The notes beneath the pieces are model-generated. The model had not been told where the DNA came from. It saw only the letters and a program-made list of their open reading frames with translations, and made no database searches. From Bacteroidota bacterium (GTDB taxonomy: Bacteria; Bacteroidota; Bacteroidia; Flavobacteriales; Flavobacteriaceae), in contig CANFJB010000004.1 in assembly GCA_947447375.1 (NCBI GenBank), positions 120,136-184,135 on the forward strand: a DNA stretch of 64,000 nt. Reading direction: 5' to 3'. Below are positions 16,681 through 25,631 of the stretch, piece after piece. Positions within the stretch are counted from its first letter, which is position 1, and every line of letters begins with the position of its first letter. Position numbers and translations under genes: made by a program.

Positions 16681-16785
16681 ATGTTAGATAATTTTGGAAA
16701 AGCCGGATTCGCAATTTTAATGCTTGCCTTTGGAATTGGAATTATAATTTATATAAACAGAGAATCTAAATCATCCCCCCGCTAG
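16681..16785 (+). pseudogene. Short membrane-segment ORF, probably truncated by the RAYT element
   Basis: 34 codons: a short polar start, one hydrophobic segment (FAILMLAFGIGIIIYI) and RESKSSPR, the last residues being read from the left inverted repeat of the RAYT element (from 16779). It would be the gene of cassette 3, whose right end is missing. The original length is unknown. Confidence 0.4.
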
Positions 16786-17456
16786 CGCGAGCGTCTCGCT
16801 CGTGCCCACAATAAAACTAAAATAAACTCAATAAATTATCATTAATTAGAAATTGAAAATAGTATATGCCAAAATGAGTAGAAAATATAAATTTGCAGAA
16901 AAAGATGGGGCTTATTTTGTTTCTTTTGCCACGATAAATTGGATTGATGTATTTACAAGAGATCTTTATTTTTCAACAATAACGGAATCATTAGCGTATT
17001 GTAGAAAAGAAAAAGGAATGGAATTGTACGGTTACTGCATTATGCCAAGTCATATACATTTAATTTTTCGTTCTTCTTTTAGTGATCCTTCAGGACTAAT
17101 AAGAGATTTTAAAGGTTTTACTTCTCGTAAATTGATGAAATTGATAGAAGATAATCCCCAAGAAAGTAGGCGGGAATGGATGTTATGGATGTTTGAAAGA
17201 GCTGGAAAAAAGAACAGTAATATAGAACACAGGCAATTTTGGCAACAGCACAATAATCCAATTGAAATATGGACATTGAAGGTCTTTGAGCAAAAGTTAA
17301 ATTATATTCACAACAACCCTTTAGAGACTGGGTTTGTAACCGACCCAATTGATTGGAAATACAGTAGCGCTAGAAATTATGGGAATAATGACCATACTGT
17401 TTTAGAAATCGATTTGAATTAGATTGTGGGCACGAGCGAGACGCTCGCGCTAGCGG
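16779..17456 (+). mobile_element. RAYT element bounded by 34-bp perfect inverted repeats
   Basis: The ends 16779-16812 and 17423-17456 are exact reverse complements over 34 bp. Each contains a REP-like hairpin CGAGCG-TCT-CGCTCG. They enclose a single REP-associated tyrosine transposase gene whose stop codon abuts the right repeat. No target-site duplication is apparent. The element lies inside cassette 3. Confidence 0.88.
16874..17422 (+). CDS. REP-associated tyrosine transposase (RAYT, TnpA-REP family)
   Basis: 182 aa from the ATG at 16874; an alternative TTG lies 21 bp upstream. The Y1 transposase HUH motif is visible (MPSHIHLIF, about 57-65), and the catalytic Tyr is probably in LNYIHNNPLETG (about 143-154). 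RAYTs nick single-stranded REP hairpins and are usually single-copy domesticated enzymes flanked by REPs, as here. Both flanking repeats contain the hairpin expected as substrate. Confidence 0.92.
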   Translation: MSRKYKFAEKDGAYFVSFATINWIDVFTRDLYFSTITESLAYCRKEKGMELYGYCIMPSHIHLIFRSSFSDPSGLIRDFKGFTSRKLMKLIEDNPQESRREWMLWMFERAGKKNSNIEHRQFWQQHNNPIEIWTLKVFEQKLNYIHNNPLETGFVTDPIDWKYSSARNYGNNDHTVLEIDLN

Positions 17457-17461
17457 AGAAG

Positions 17462-17504
17462 TATATTATTGGAATGGTATTTCGTTTTCATTTTGCAAAG
17501 GTAA
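17462..17504. repeat. 43-bp direct repeat, copy B
   Basis: Exact duplicate of 14454-14496, containing a non-functional copy of the helicase start codon region. It begins 6 bp after the right inverted repeat of the RAYT element and ends 28 bp before the NUDIX stop. Confidence 0.95.
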
Positions 17505-17532
17505 CCCAAATAAAAATAAAGTTCTGAAACCT

Positions 17533-18117
17533 TTATTCAAACAACAATTTAATGTTTTCATAGGAATTTTTCAGGGCTTCTTTAATTTGTTCAGGATTTT
17601 TCCATTCTACTTTTTCAATTCCTTCTTCGGCTTGGCCAATGGGAATTCCTTCATAGTTAGAATGCATTTCAAACCAATGGGTGATTTTTAGTTTGTAAAT
17701 GCCGTTGCGTTTAAAAATGTGATACGTTTTTTGGAGTTTTTTTGAAATTGACAATCCGTTTACGCCGGTTTCCTCTTCCACTTCGCGCATGGCGGTGTCT
17801 TCAATTTCTTCGCCTTTGTTAGTTCCGCCTTTCGGCAAATCCCATTTTCCGTTTCTAAAAATGAATAAAACTTCGCCATTTTTATTGTAAACCAATCCAC
17901 CCCCAGCCTTATTAACGGGGATTTTTGTCTTTAAAACCTTCATTATTTCCTTTTCATCGGGATGGTACAAATACGCTTTTTGAATTTTATTTTGGAAATA
18001 TTTCACGATAAGCTGTTTGAAATCAACACTTTCAAGCAAGAACAGTTGGAAATCTGTTTCTTTAAAGATTTGATTTGTTAAAAAAAGTGGTTTATCGTTG
18101 ACAAAAACTTTATACAT
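17533..18117 (-). CDS. NUDIX hydrolase
   Basis: 194 aa from the ATG at 18117, preferred over an upstream start at 18144 that would overlap pyrE. The Nudix box G-x5-E-x7-REVEEETGV lies at about 106-128 (GGTNKGEEIEDTAM precedes it). It hydrolyses a nucleoside diphosphate derivative, substrate unknown; the NGKWDLPKGG entry is typical of diadenosine polyphosphate or 8-oxo-type enzymes. Divergent from pyrE, with the two start codons only 7 bp apart. Confidence 0.9.
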   Translation of the reverse strand: MYKVFVNDKPLFLTNQIFKETDFQLFLLESVDFKQLIVKYFQNKIQKAYLYHPDEKEIMKVLKTKIPVNKAGGGLVYNKNGEVLFIFRNGKWDLPKGGTNKGEEIEDTAMREVEEETGVNGLSISKKLQKTYHIFKRNGIYKLKITHWFEMHSNYEGIPIGQAEEGIEKVEWKNPEQIKEALKNSYENIKLLFE

Positions 18118-18124
18118 TTGTACT

Positions 18125-18766
18125 ATGATTTTTAATAAAGACACAGCCGAAAAAACAGCCGAATTGCTTTTACAAATTAATGCAATTAAATTGAATCCAC
18201 GAAATCCTTTTACATGGGCTTCGGGATGGAACTCCCCTATTTATTGTGATAATAGGATAACACTCTCATTTCCAGTAGTTAGAAATTACATTCGTGATGA
18301 ATTTTCTAAAAACATTGAAAAACAATTTGGGAAACCTGATGTAATTGCCGGTGTTGCCACTGGAGCAATTGGAATTGGAATTCTTGTTGCCGAAAGTTTG
18401 GGATTACCATTTGTATATGTTCGTCCAGAACCTAAAAAGCACGGTCGATTGAACCAAGTGGAAGGGTATTTACAAAAAGGGCAAAACGTAATTGTAGTGG
18501 AAGATTTAATTAGCACTGGAAACAGTAGTTTGCTAGCTGTTGAAGCCTTAAAAGAAGCTGGTGCAAATGTAAAAGGTATGGCTGCCATATTCAGTTATGG
18601 TTTTGAAATTGCCTCTGAAAATTTCAAAAATGCAAATGTTGATTTATATACTTTAAGTAATTACGAGAACCTTTTACCATTGGCTGTAGCCAAAAGATAC
18701 ATCACTGAAGAAGAAGAAATCGCCTTACAAGAATGGAGAAAAAGTCCATCTACTTGGGGAAAATAA
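18125..18766 (+). CDS. pyrE: Orotate phosphoribosyltransferase
   Basis: 213 aa from the ATG at 18125; the upstream in-frame ATG at 18098 would overlap the divergent NUDIX gene. It makes OMP from orotate and PRPP in pyrimidine synthesis. The PRPP-binding motif VIVVEDLISTGNSS is at about 122-135, and the catalytic loop KKHGR is present. A TACATTTG box (18113-18120) ends 4 nt before the ATG, so the transcript may be leaderless. The SRPBCC gene follows 22 bp downstream. Confidence 0.96.
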   Translation: MIFNKDTAEKTAELLLQINAIKLNPRNPFTWASGWNSPIYCDNRITLSFPVVRNYIRDEFSKNIEKQFGKPDVIAGVATGAIGIGILVAESLGLPFVYVRPEPKKHGRLNQVEGYLQKGQNVIVVEDLISTGNSSLLAVEALKEAGANVKGMAAIFSYGFEIASENFKNANVDLYTLSNYENLLPLAVAKRYITEEEEIALQEWRKSPSTWGK

Positions 18767-18788
18767 ATAGCCTAAAATTCCAACTATT

Positions 18789-19181
18789 ATGAATTTAGAA
18801 AGTCCAAAAGTTACCGTTCAAAATAATGCTGCTTATTTGTTTACTGCACTTTGTGATGTTAACAATTTTGAGAAATTAATGCCGGATAGCATTGCAAAAT
18901 TCGAAGTTACCGATGCCGATTCGTTTATATTTGGATTAAAAGGAATGCCTGAAATTAAATTGAGAATGAAGGATAAAACGCCCAATTCTAAAATTGTTTT
19001 GGGAGCTGCAAGCGATAAATTACCGTTTACATTAACTGCCACTATTGAGGAGATATCGGAATCTTCGGCAGCAATCCAATTGGTATTTGAAGGAGAATTT
19101 AACGCGATGATGGCGATGATGGTAAAAGGACCAATCACCAAATTCATTGAGACTTTGTCAGAAAACATGTTTAAATTATAA
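18789..19181 (+). CDS. SRPBCC (START-like) family protein
   Basis: 130 aa, soluble. The pattern of a conserved N-terminal strand, a KLMPDSIAKFE segment and a C-terminal amphipathic helix (MVKGPITKFIETLSENM) fits the SRPBCC/polyketide cyclase-like fold with a hydrophobic ligand cavity. Ligand unknown. Linked to pyrE by a 22-bp gap, probably one transcript; convergent with birA. Confidence 0.75.
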   Translation: MNLESPKVTVQNNAAYLFTALCDVNNFEKLMPDSIAKFEVTDADSFIFGLKGMPEIKLRMKDKTPNSKIVLGAASDKLPFTLTATIEEISESSAAIQLVFEGEFNAMMAMMVKGPITKFIETLSENMFKL

Positions 19182-19193
19182 ATTCAATTGCAT

Positions 19194-19925
19194 TTAGTAA
19201 AGCAACTGAATTTCTTTTATTCCATAATTTTCGATAGCATCATTTTCTAATTTTACTTCCAATTTTCCTGAAGAATTTACGCCTTGAATTATTCCCATGA
19301 ATTGAATTCCATCGGGCAATGAAAAAGCCATTGGAATTCCTTTTTTAAATAAATTGTGGTTATAGCTGTCCCATAATTGTGCAGCCGATTTATTTTGGAG
19401 TAAATCACAATTCAATTTCAAACAATCTATCAATTGGTTTAGAATAGTTTCTTTATCAAATTCCTTTTTTGAAATAACTGCCATAGAAGAAGCTTTAGGA
19501 AGGTTATCAAAATTAATTTGGTTAACATTCAATCCGATGCCAATAATTGAGGTAATTTCTCCGTTATTCTTGATGGTATTTTCAATTAATATTCCTGCGA
19601 CTTTTTTATTATCTGACAATATGTCGTTTGGCCATTTAATTGATAAATTAGGAATATTATTTTTTTCTAATGTGGTTAAAATGGATAAGGCGACTGCAAC
19701 ATTAAGATCAAAAATTTCAGAAATAGTGTTTAACACATTGTTTACTAAAACACTAATCATAAGGTTTTTACCGGTTTCAGAATCCCATTTTGCTCCCATT
19801 TGACCTTTGCCACGTGTTTGGCTTTCGGCGGTTACAACAGTAAAATTCTCCAGTGATTGTTCAACTGACAAGCGCTTCAGAAAATCGTTAGTTGAATCTA
19901 TGGCATCGAGTTTGATTAATTTCAT
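19194..19925 (-). CDS. birA: Biotin--[acetyl-CoA-carboxylase] ligase, monofunctional
   Basis: 243 aa. It attaches biotin to the carboxyl carrier protein. The biotin/ATP loop (TRGKGQMGAKWDS, about 37-49) and the central motif SIKWPNDILSDNKKVAGIL are clear. There is no N-terminal helix-turn-helix, so it is not a BirA-type repressor. Confidence 0.93.
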   Translation of the reverse strand: MKLIKLDAIDSTNDFLKRLSVEQSLENFTVVTAESQTRGKGQMGAKWDSETGKNLMISVLVNNVLNTISEIFDLNVAVALSILTTLEKNNIPNLSIKWPNDILSDNKKVAGILIENTIKNNGEITSIIGIGLNVNQINFDNLPKASSMAVISKKEFDKETILNQLIDCLKLNCDLLQNKSAAQLWDSYNHNLFKKGIPMAFSLPDGIQFMGIIQGVNSSGKLEVKLENDAIENYGIKEIQLLY

Positions 19926-19989
19926 AAAGCAAAAGAGACTATGTTAATTTAAACTTGTGTTAAGTTACAAAATTAAGGACAAAAAATGG

Positions 19990-19997
19990 TAACTTTG
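19990..19997 (+). promoter_or_regulatory. -7 promoter box for rsfS-ftsH
   Basis: TAACTTTG matches TAnnTTTG, 21 nt before the rsfS ATG. Confidence 0.6.
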
Positions 19998-20018
19998 CAA
20001 AAAACATAAAATTATTAA

Positions 20019-20390
20019 ATGGCGAAAAAGAATAATAGCAATGATGTTTTGTTAACAAACATTATTAAAGGGATTGAGGAAGTAAAAGGAAATGATATTG
20101 ACATTTTAGATTTAAGAGCAATTGATAATTCAGCTTGTGATTATTTTGTTATTTGCAATGGAAATTCGAACACTCAAGTTACCGCAATTGTAAATTCAGT
20201 TCAAAAAACAGTTTCAAAAGAAATAAAAGACAAACCTTGGCATGTGGAAGGAATGGAAAATGCAGAATGGGTTTTAATGGATTATGTGAATATTGTGGTT
20301 CACGTATTTCAAAAAAATATTAGAGAATATTATAACATTGAAAGTCTTTGGGGTGATGCAAAAATCACAACAATAGAAAATAAATATTAA
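20019..20390 (+). CDS. rsfS: Ribosome silencing factor RsfS
   Basis: 123 aa, typical length of the RsfS/Iojap family. RsfS binds ribosomal protein L14 and blocks subunit joining during starvation. Family segments include DYFVICNGNSNTQVTAI and PWHVEGMENAEWVLMDY near the middle and YYNIESLWGDA near the end. ftsH starts 12 bp after its stop. Confidence 0.94.
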   Translation: MAKKNNSNDVLLTNIIKGIEEVKGNDIDILDLRAIDNSACDYFVICNGNSNTQVTAIVNSVQKTVSKEIKDKPWHVEGMENAEWVLMDYVNIVVHVFQKNIREYYNIESLWGDAKITTIENKY

Positions 20391-20402
20391 GAAATTAATT
20401 AA

Positions 20403-22346
20403 ATGGCTTCAGAAAACAATCCAAATCCGAAGAAAATAAAAATTAGTCCTTGGCTAATTTATGGTGTAGTTGCACTGATATTTTTATTCATAAGCTTTAT
20501 CACAGGTGGTTCAAGTTTTGAGGAACCAATGAAAACATCGTCATCGAAATTCAACGAGTACCTTGAAAAAGGGCAAGTTGGAAAAGTTATCGTTTACAAC
20601 AAAACAGAAGCCGAAGTATATCTAACTGCTGAAGCTTTGAAAGACCCAATTCACAAAGCGGTAGCAAATGACATGTTAAACCGACCAAGTAAAGGCCCGC
20701 ATTATACCTTAGAAATTGGTAACGATGAAATCTTTCAAAATAAATTGGAGGCCGCAGTTAAAGCAAAAAAATTAAGAGAATATAGCTTCTTACCAAAAAG
20801 CAATTGGGGTGATTTATTACAAATGATATTGCCTTTTTTACTTATTCTTGGTTTATGGATTTTCATAATGAGAAGAATGAACGGTGGTGCTGGCGGTGGC
20901 GGTGGCGGTCAAATTTTCAATATTGGAAAATCAAAAGCGAGATTATTTGATGAGAAGACTGATATCAAAACCACTTTCAAAGATGTTGCTGGACTTGAAG
21001 GAGCGAAAGAGGAAATTCAAGAAATTGTAGAATTCCTTAAAAACCCTGAAAAATATACGAATTTAGGAGGTAAAATACCAAAAGGAGCACTATTGGTAGG
21101 GCCTCCAGGAACAGGAAAAACATTATTGGCGAAAGCCGTAGCTGGAGAAGCTCAAGTTCCCTTTTTCTCTTTATCAGGATCTGATTTTGTTGAAATGTTT
21201 GTGGGTGTAGGAGCTTCAAGAGTTCGTGATTTATTCAAACAAGCGAAAGAAAAATCACCAGCTATAATTTTCATTGATGAAATTGATGCAGTGGGTAGAG
21301 CTCGTGGAAAAAACAATATGTCGGGAGGAAATGACGAGCGTGAAAACACGTTAAATCAATTGCTTACTGAAATGGACGGATTTGGTACGAATTCCAATGT
21401 AATTGTTTTGGCTGCAACCAATAGAGCCGATGTTTTAGATAAAGCATTAATGAGAGCGGGACGATTTGACAGACAAATATTTGTTGATTTACCAGACATC
21501 AGAGAACGAAAAGAAATATTTGAAGTTCATCTTGCACCATTGAAAAAAGTGGAAGGTTTAGACACCGACTTCTTAGCGAAACAAACTCCGGGATTTTCTG
21601 GTGCTGACATTGCCAATGTTTGTAATGAAGCGGCATTAATCGCTGCAAGAAACAACAAAACAGCTGTTGACAAGCAAGATTTTCTTGATGCCGTAGATAG
21701 AATTGTTGGTGGACTAGAAAAGAAAAATAAAATAGTTACCCCAGATGAAAAAAGAGCAATTGCTGTTCATGAAGCGGGTCACGCAACCGTAAGTTGGATG
21801 CTAGAACATGCTGCGCCATTAATCAAAGTTACTATTGTTCCTAGAGGTCAAAGTTTAGGTGCTGCTTGGTATTTGCCAGAAGAGCGTTTAATTGTTCGCA
21901 CCGAGCAAATGCTAGATGAAATGTGCGCTACCATGGGTGGACGTGCAGCTGAAAAAGTAGTTTTCGATCGAATTTCTACCGGAGCTTTAAGCGATTTAGA
22001 AAAAGTTACCAAACAAGCAAGAGCAATGGTGACCGTTTATGGATTGAATGACAAACTAGGAAACATTACTTATTACGATTCTTCAGGTCAGAGTGAATAT
22101 AGCTTTTCAAAACCTTATTCGGAAGATACTGCAATGGTAATTGATAAAGAAATTTCAACTTTAATTGAAAGTCAGTACCAAAGAGCAATAACTATTTTAT
22201 CTGAAAATAAAGATAAATTGAATAGGTTGGCTGATATTTTAATTGAAAAAGAAGTTATTTTCAAAGATGATTTGGAAGCAATATTCGGGAAAAGACCTTT
22301 TGACACAATAATTTCAGAAGAAATTTCGGAAGAAACTCCTGAATAA
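20403..22346 (+). CDS. ftsH: ATP-dependent zinc metalloprotease FtsH
   Basis: 647 aa. Two membrane segments (about 17-36 and 139-157) are followed by a Gly-rich linker (161-170), an AAA+ domain with Walker A GPPGTGKT (233-240), Walker B IIFIDEID and arginine-finger RAGRFDR, and the zinc site HEAGH (456-460). It degrades membrane and regulatory proteins. It is the second gene after rsfS, ended by a strong terminator. Confidence 0.98.
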   Translation: MASENNPNPKKIKISPWLIYGVVALIFLFISFITGGSSFEEPMKTSSSKFNEYLEKGQVGKVIVYNKTEAEVYLTAEALKDPIHKAVANDMLNRPSKGPHYTLEIGNDEIFQNKLEAAVKAKKLREYSFLPKSNWGDLLQMILPFLLILGLWIFIMRRMNGGAGGGGGGQIFNIGKSKARLFDEKTDIKTTFKDVAGLEGAKEEIQEIVEFLKNPEKYTNLGGKIPKGALLVGPPGTGKTLLAKAVAGEAQVPFFSLSGSDFVEMFVGVGASRVRDLFKQAKEKSPAIIFIDEIDAVGRARGKNNMSGGNDERENTLNQLLTEMDGFGTNSNVIVLAATNRADVLDKALMRAGRFDRQIFVDLPDIRERKEIFEVHLAPLKKVEGLDTDFLAKQTPGFSGADIANVCNEAALIAARNNKTAVDKQDFLDAVDRIVGGLEKKNKIVTPDEKRAIAVHEAGHATVSWMLEHAAPLIKVTIVPRGQSLGAAWYLPEERLIVRTEQMLDEMCATMGGRAAEKVVFDRISTGALSDLEKVTKQARAMVTVYGLNDKLGNITYYDSSGQSEYSFSKPYSEDTAMVIDKEISTLIESQYQRAITILSENKDKLNRLADILIEKEVIFKDDLEAIFGKRPFDTIISEEISEETPE

Positions 22347-22369
22347 TTTATAAATATTATAAAATTTTA

Positions 22370-22411
22370 AAAATCTTAATTCAAAAATCCTATTTGAATT
22401 AAGATTTTTTT
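22370..22411 (+). terminator. Terminator after ftsH, abutting the next promoter
   Basis: A perfect 16-bp stem (22370-22385 with 22393-22408), 7-nt loop and T-run. The TATCTTTG box of the next transcript starts at 22412, directly at its edge. Confidence 0.85.
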
Positions 22412-22419
22412 TATCTTTG
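22412..22419 (+). promoter_or_regulatory. -7 promoter box for the LUD-cdsA-psd operon
   Basis: TATCTTTG, 40 nt before the ATG at 22460, matching TAnnTTTG. Confidence 0.6.
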
Positions 22420-22459
22420 GATGTTTTGTTAAAACAAGCTAAATATTTTAGAAATTAGT

Positions 22460-23062
22460 ATGAGTCTTTTTAGAAAATTTTTTGGTTCTGGTGAAGAATC
22501 CTCTGACGAGGATAACTTTAGTGAATTCAATCGTTCAGCATCAGATCTATCTTTGCCTGTAGACGAAAGATTCACTTTTAACTTTAAGAAAAATGGAGGA
22601 AAATTCTTGTATTGTGAGAATTTATCTGAAATTAAAGAACAGTTCGAAAATATTTTAGAAGAAAATGACTGGTTTGAATCGGAAGTTCTTTGCTTCGATT
22701 CTGGATTGTATAGTCTGCTAGACGAAAACAAACTTAGTTACGACCAACCGAGCAATCCAAAATTTCTATTTGCTACTTGCGAAAATTTAATTGCAGAAGA
22801 AGGATCTATATTATTTTCATCAAGTCAAATTAAACAAAACAAACCAAACGAATTACCTACAAATATCATTATTTATGCTACAACAAGTCAAATTGTTGAA
22901 AGCACCAGCGATGGACTTCGAATGATAAAAAATAAATACCTTAAGAACTATCCTACCAATATTACTACGATTAAGTATTTTGAAAAAGTTAAAGAAGATG
23001 ACTTTTTACATTATGGAAGTTCAGCAAAGAATCTTTACTTATTGCTTTTAGAGGATTTATAA
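22460..23062 (+). CDS. LUD domain protein (LutC/YkgG-like)
   Basis: 200 aa. An acidic N-terminus is followed by a LUD-like fold; EEGSILFSSSQ (about 112-122) corresponds to the family signature where a carboxylate-rich pocket is followed by serines. LutC proteins take part in lactate oxidation, but this one lies apart from lutAB, at the head of a phospholipid operon, so its role is unclear. It ends 1 bp before cdsA. Confidence 0.75.
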   Translation: MSLFRKFFGSGEESSDEDNFSEFNRSASDLSLPVDERFTFNFKKNGGKFLYCENLSEIKEQFENILEENDWFESEVLCFDSGLYSLLDENKLSYDQPSNPKFLFATCENLIAEEGSILFSSSQIKQNKPNELPTNIIIYATTSQIVESTSDGLRMIKNKYLKNYPTNITTIKYFEKVKEDDFLHYGSSAKNLYLLLLEDL

Positions 23063-23063
23063 A

Positions 23064-23912
23064 ATGGATGAAACTCTAAAAAGAGCAATTTCAGGAGCTG
23101 TTTACATACTTTTATTACTTGCTTCGATACTTTATTCAACTGAAAGTTTTTTAATTTTATTTGGAGTATTCCTAATTATCTCCCTATTTGAATTTTGCAA
23201 TTTAATTCAAATCAACAAACTAATTCCTGTTCTTGCCGGTACTTCCTTATATGTTTTGGTTACTTTTTTTAGTAACTATAACGAAAGTAAATCCTCAGAC
23301 ATTCAAACGTTAGATATTTTATTACTTGCTTCTACCCTACTAATATCGATAAAATGTATTGTGTTTTTATTTGATAATAATATTCAATCAGTTAGCACTT
23401 TATCAAAATACCTTTACTTATTAGGATATATTACATTACCCTTTGTCTTCATAACCAAAATTTCATTTGGTGTTAATGATTACAATCCAAAGATTATTAT
23501 CGGTTTATTTATATTGATCTGGACGAACGACACCTTTGCTTACATTGTAGGTAAATCGATGGGAAAACATAAATTATTTGAAAAAATATCACCAAAAAAA
23601 ACGATCGAAGGTTTTTTTGGAGGATTGATTTTTGCGATATTTGCAGGGTATTTAATTTCGATGTATTTAATTAAACCATCGGCTCAATTTAGCGATAAAT
23701 CCATATTGATTTGGATGATAATTGCAGCAATCGTAGGAGTTATGGGAACTATTGGCGATTTAATTGAATCGAAATTCAAACGAATTGCTGGAGTTAAAGA
23801 CAGTGGGAAAATAATGCCAGGTCACGGTGGTGTTTTAGATCGATTAGATAGTGTTATATTTGTAGCACCATTCATATTTTTATTTTATAAAATTTTATAT
23901 TATGTTTCATAA
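23064..23912 (+). CDS. cdsA: Phosphatidate cytidylyltransferase
   Basis: 282 aa, with about eight membrane segments. It makes CDP-diacylglycerol from phosphatidate and CTP. The family signature is complete near the C-terminus (SKFKRIAGV then KDSGKIMPGHGGVLDRLDS, about 240-268). The end overlaps psd by 11 bp. Confidence 0.95.
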   Translation: MDETLKRAISGAVYILLLLASILYSTESFLILFGVFLIISLFEFCNLIQINKLIPVLAGTSLYVLVTFFSNYNESKSSDIQTLDILLLASTLLISIKCIVFLFDNNIQSVSTLSKYLYLLGYITLPFVFITKISFGVNDYNPKIIIGLFILIWTNDTFAYIVGKSMGKHKLFEKISPKKTIEGFFGGLIFAIFAGYLISMYLIKPSAQFSDKSILIWMIIAAIVGVMGTIGDLIESKFKRIAGVKDSGKIMPGHGGVLDRLDSVIFVAPFIFLFYKILYYVS

Positions 23913-24552
23913 AGAAGGCGGAAAAATCATATTAATTTCAACTACGTTAACTGTAGCATTTTTATTATTAGCAGATACATTTATAGCAACTATTTGGTTG
24001 CAAAAAACAGTTGAAATTTTAGTGCTATTGTTTCTAATAATAATTCTACAATTTTTTAGAAATCCTGTTAGAAATGTAGCAATCAATGACAATCATATTA
24101 TCGCTCCGGTTGACGGAAAAGTAGTTGTAATTGAAGAAGTATTTGAAGGGGAATATTTTAAAGACAAGCGCATGCAAGTTTCCATTTTCATGTCGCCAAT
24201 AAACGTTCACGTTACAAGATATCCAGTAAATGGTTTAGTGAAATTTAGCAAATACCATCCTGGTAAATTTTTAGTAGCTTGGCACCCAAAGGCTAGTGAA
24301 GAAAATGAAAGAACAACGATTGTAGTTGAAAACAAAGTATTTGGCGAAATTTTATACCGTCAAATCGCAGGAGCTTTAGCAAAAAGAATTGTAAATTATG
24401 CGGAAGAAGGAACACAAGTAGTTCAAGGTACAGACGCAGGATTTATTAAATTTGGTTCAAGAGTTGATTTATTCTTGCCTTTGGGGACAGAAATTAATGT
24501 AAAACTTAATCAAAAAGCAGTTGGTGGTAAAACTATAATTGCGATTAAATAG
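23902..24552 (+). CDS. psd: Phosphatidylserine decarboxylase
   Basis: 216 aa, short prokaryotic form. It yields phosphatidylethanolamine. One or two membrane segments lie at about 8-52. INVHVTRYPVNG (about 98-109) holds the catalytic His, and the self-cleavage site that forms the pyruvoyl group is the GS in KFGSRVD (about 189-195). Translationally coupled to cdsA by overlap. Confidence 0.94.
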   Translation: MFHKEGGKIILISTTLTVAFLLLADTFIATIWLQKTVEILVLLFLIIILQFFRNPVRNVAINDNHIIAPVDGKVVVIEEVFEGEYFKDKRMQVSIFMSPINVHVTRYPVNGLVKFSKYHPGKFLVAWHPKASEENERTTIVVENKVFGEILYRQIAGALAKRIVNYAEEGTQVVQGTDAGFIKFGSRVDLFLPLGTEINVKLNQKAVGGKTIIAIK

Positions 24553-24555
24553 TAA

Positions 24556-24825
24556 ATGGACGAAAGAGACTTAGAAACTAGATTTGCTGAAGCAGTTGAA
24601 ATAGCTTCAAAAATGTCACAGGATTCATTGCCTCAAGATGTACAATTAAGACTTTATGCTTATTACAAGCAGGCTACGTTTGGAAATACAACAGGAATTC
24701 CAAATTCTAATTTAGATTTAAGAAATGCTTTTAAAACAAATGCTTGGATGCAAATAAGTCATTTATCAATAGAGGAAGCAAAAGAATTATATATCGAAAA
24801 CATATTGTCACTACAAAAAAAATAA
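24556..24825 (+). CDS. Acyl-CoA-binding protein (ACBP)
   Basis: 89 aa, the usual size of a single-domain ACBP. The ligand motif YAYYKQATFGN (about 35-45) and KTNAWMQISHLSIEEAKELY in the last helix are diagnostic. ACBPs hold long-chain acyl-CoA esters. It lies 3 bp after psd and 4 bp before the SOD gene, suggesting a role in supplying or buffering acyl groups for lipid synthesis. Confidence 0.93.
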   Translation: MDERDLETRFAEAVEIASKMSQDSLPQDVQLRLYAYYKQATFGNTTGIPNSNLDLRNAFKTNAWMQISHLSIEEAKELYIENILSLQKK

Positions 24826-24829
24826 ATCC

Positions 24830-25603
24830 ATGAAAAAGGCAAAATTCTATCTACTGTGTTTTTCATTACTTATCCTAGTAATTTCTTGTAACAATAAAAA
24901 ACTAACCGAAGTTGTTGAAGTACCTTTACCAACGGCAGAAGAAAAATTCACAATTGGTTCACCAAATGATGTTGAAGCAAATGATGGTGCTTTTGATTTA
25001 GTGAAATTACCTTATGCCTATGATGCTATCTCTCCAGAAATTGAGGCAGGAACGATGCAATTGCATTACTCCAAACACTATTTGAATTATACTAATAGCT
25101 TGAATAAAGCAATTAAAGATACCGATTTTAAGGACTTATCAATAGAAGAAATATTAGCAAAATCAATTCCTGATAGTTTGAATATTAGAAATAATGCTGG
25201 CGGATATTACAACCACTCTTTGTTTTTTGAATGTATTGGTCCAAAATCGGGAAGCCAACCAAAAGATACTCTAGCAATAGCTATTAATAGGGATTTTGGT
25301 TCTATAGACGGATTTAAAAACCAGTTTAAAAATGCTGCAAACAGAGTTTTTGGATCTGGATGGGCATGGTTAATTGTGGATAATGCAGGGAAACTGAAAG
25401 TGACTACAACTGCAAATCAAGACAACCCCTTGATGCCAAGAGCTGAAGTACCTGGGAAACCAATTTTAGCACTTGACGTTTGGGAACATGCTTATTATTT
25501 AGAATATCAAAATTCTCGTAAAAACTATATTGATGCATTTTTCAGTATTATCAATTGGAAAATAGTAGGAGAAAAATACGAAGAAGCCTTAAAGAAAGAA
25601 TAA
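24830..25603 (+). CDS. sod: Superoxide dismutase (Fe/Mn), exported lipoprotein
   Basis: 257 aa. A lipoprotein signal with lipobox Cys at about 20 (LLILVISC) precedes a complete Fe/Mn SOD: metal ligands in MQLHYSKHY, GGYYNHSLFF and LDVWEHAYYLEYQ, and the GSGWAWL motif. It would act in the periplasm or on a membrane surface rather than in the cytoplasm. It is the last member of the LUD-cdsA-psd-ACBP group. Confidence 0.94.
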   Translation: MKKAKFYLLCFSLLILVISCNNKKLTEVVEVPLPTAEEKFTIGSPNDVEANDGAFDLVKLPYAYDAISPEIEAGTMQLHYSKHYLNYTNSLNKAIKDTDFKDLSIEEILAKSIPDSLNIRNNAGGYYNHSLFFECIGPKSGSQPKDTLAIAINRDFGSIDGFKNQFKNAANRVFGSGWAWLIVDNAGKLKVTTTANQDNPLMPRAEVPGKPILALDVWEHAYYLEYQNSRKNYIDAFFSIINWKIVGEKYEEALKKE

Positions 25604-25631
25604 TTACTAAAACGCATAGTCAATAATCTAA

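Noticed and set aside
24830..25603. Cytoplasmic SOD with a mis-called start
   Set aside because: The N-terminus is a complete lipoprotein signal with a lipobox, and an intervening linker separates it from the SOD domain, so export is the simpler reading.
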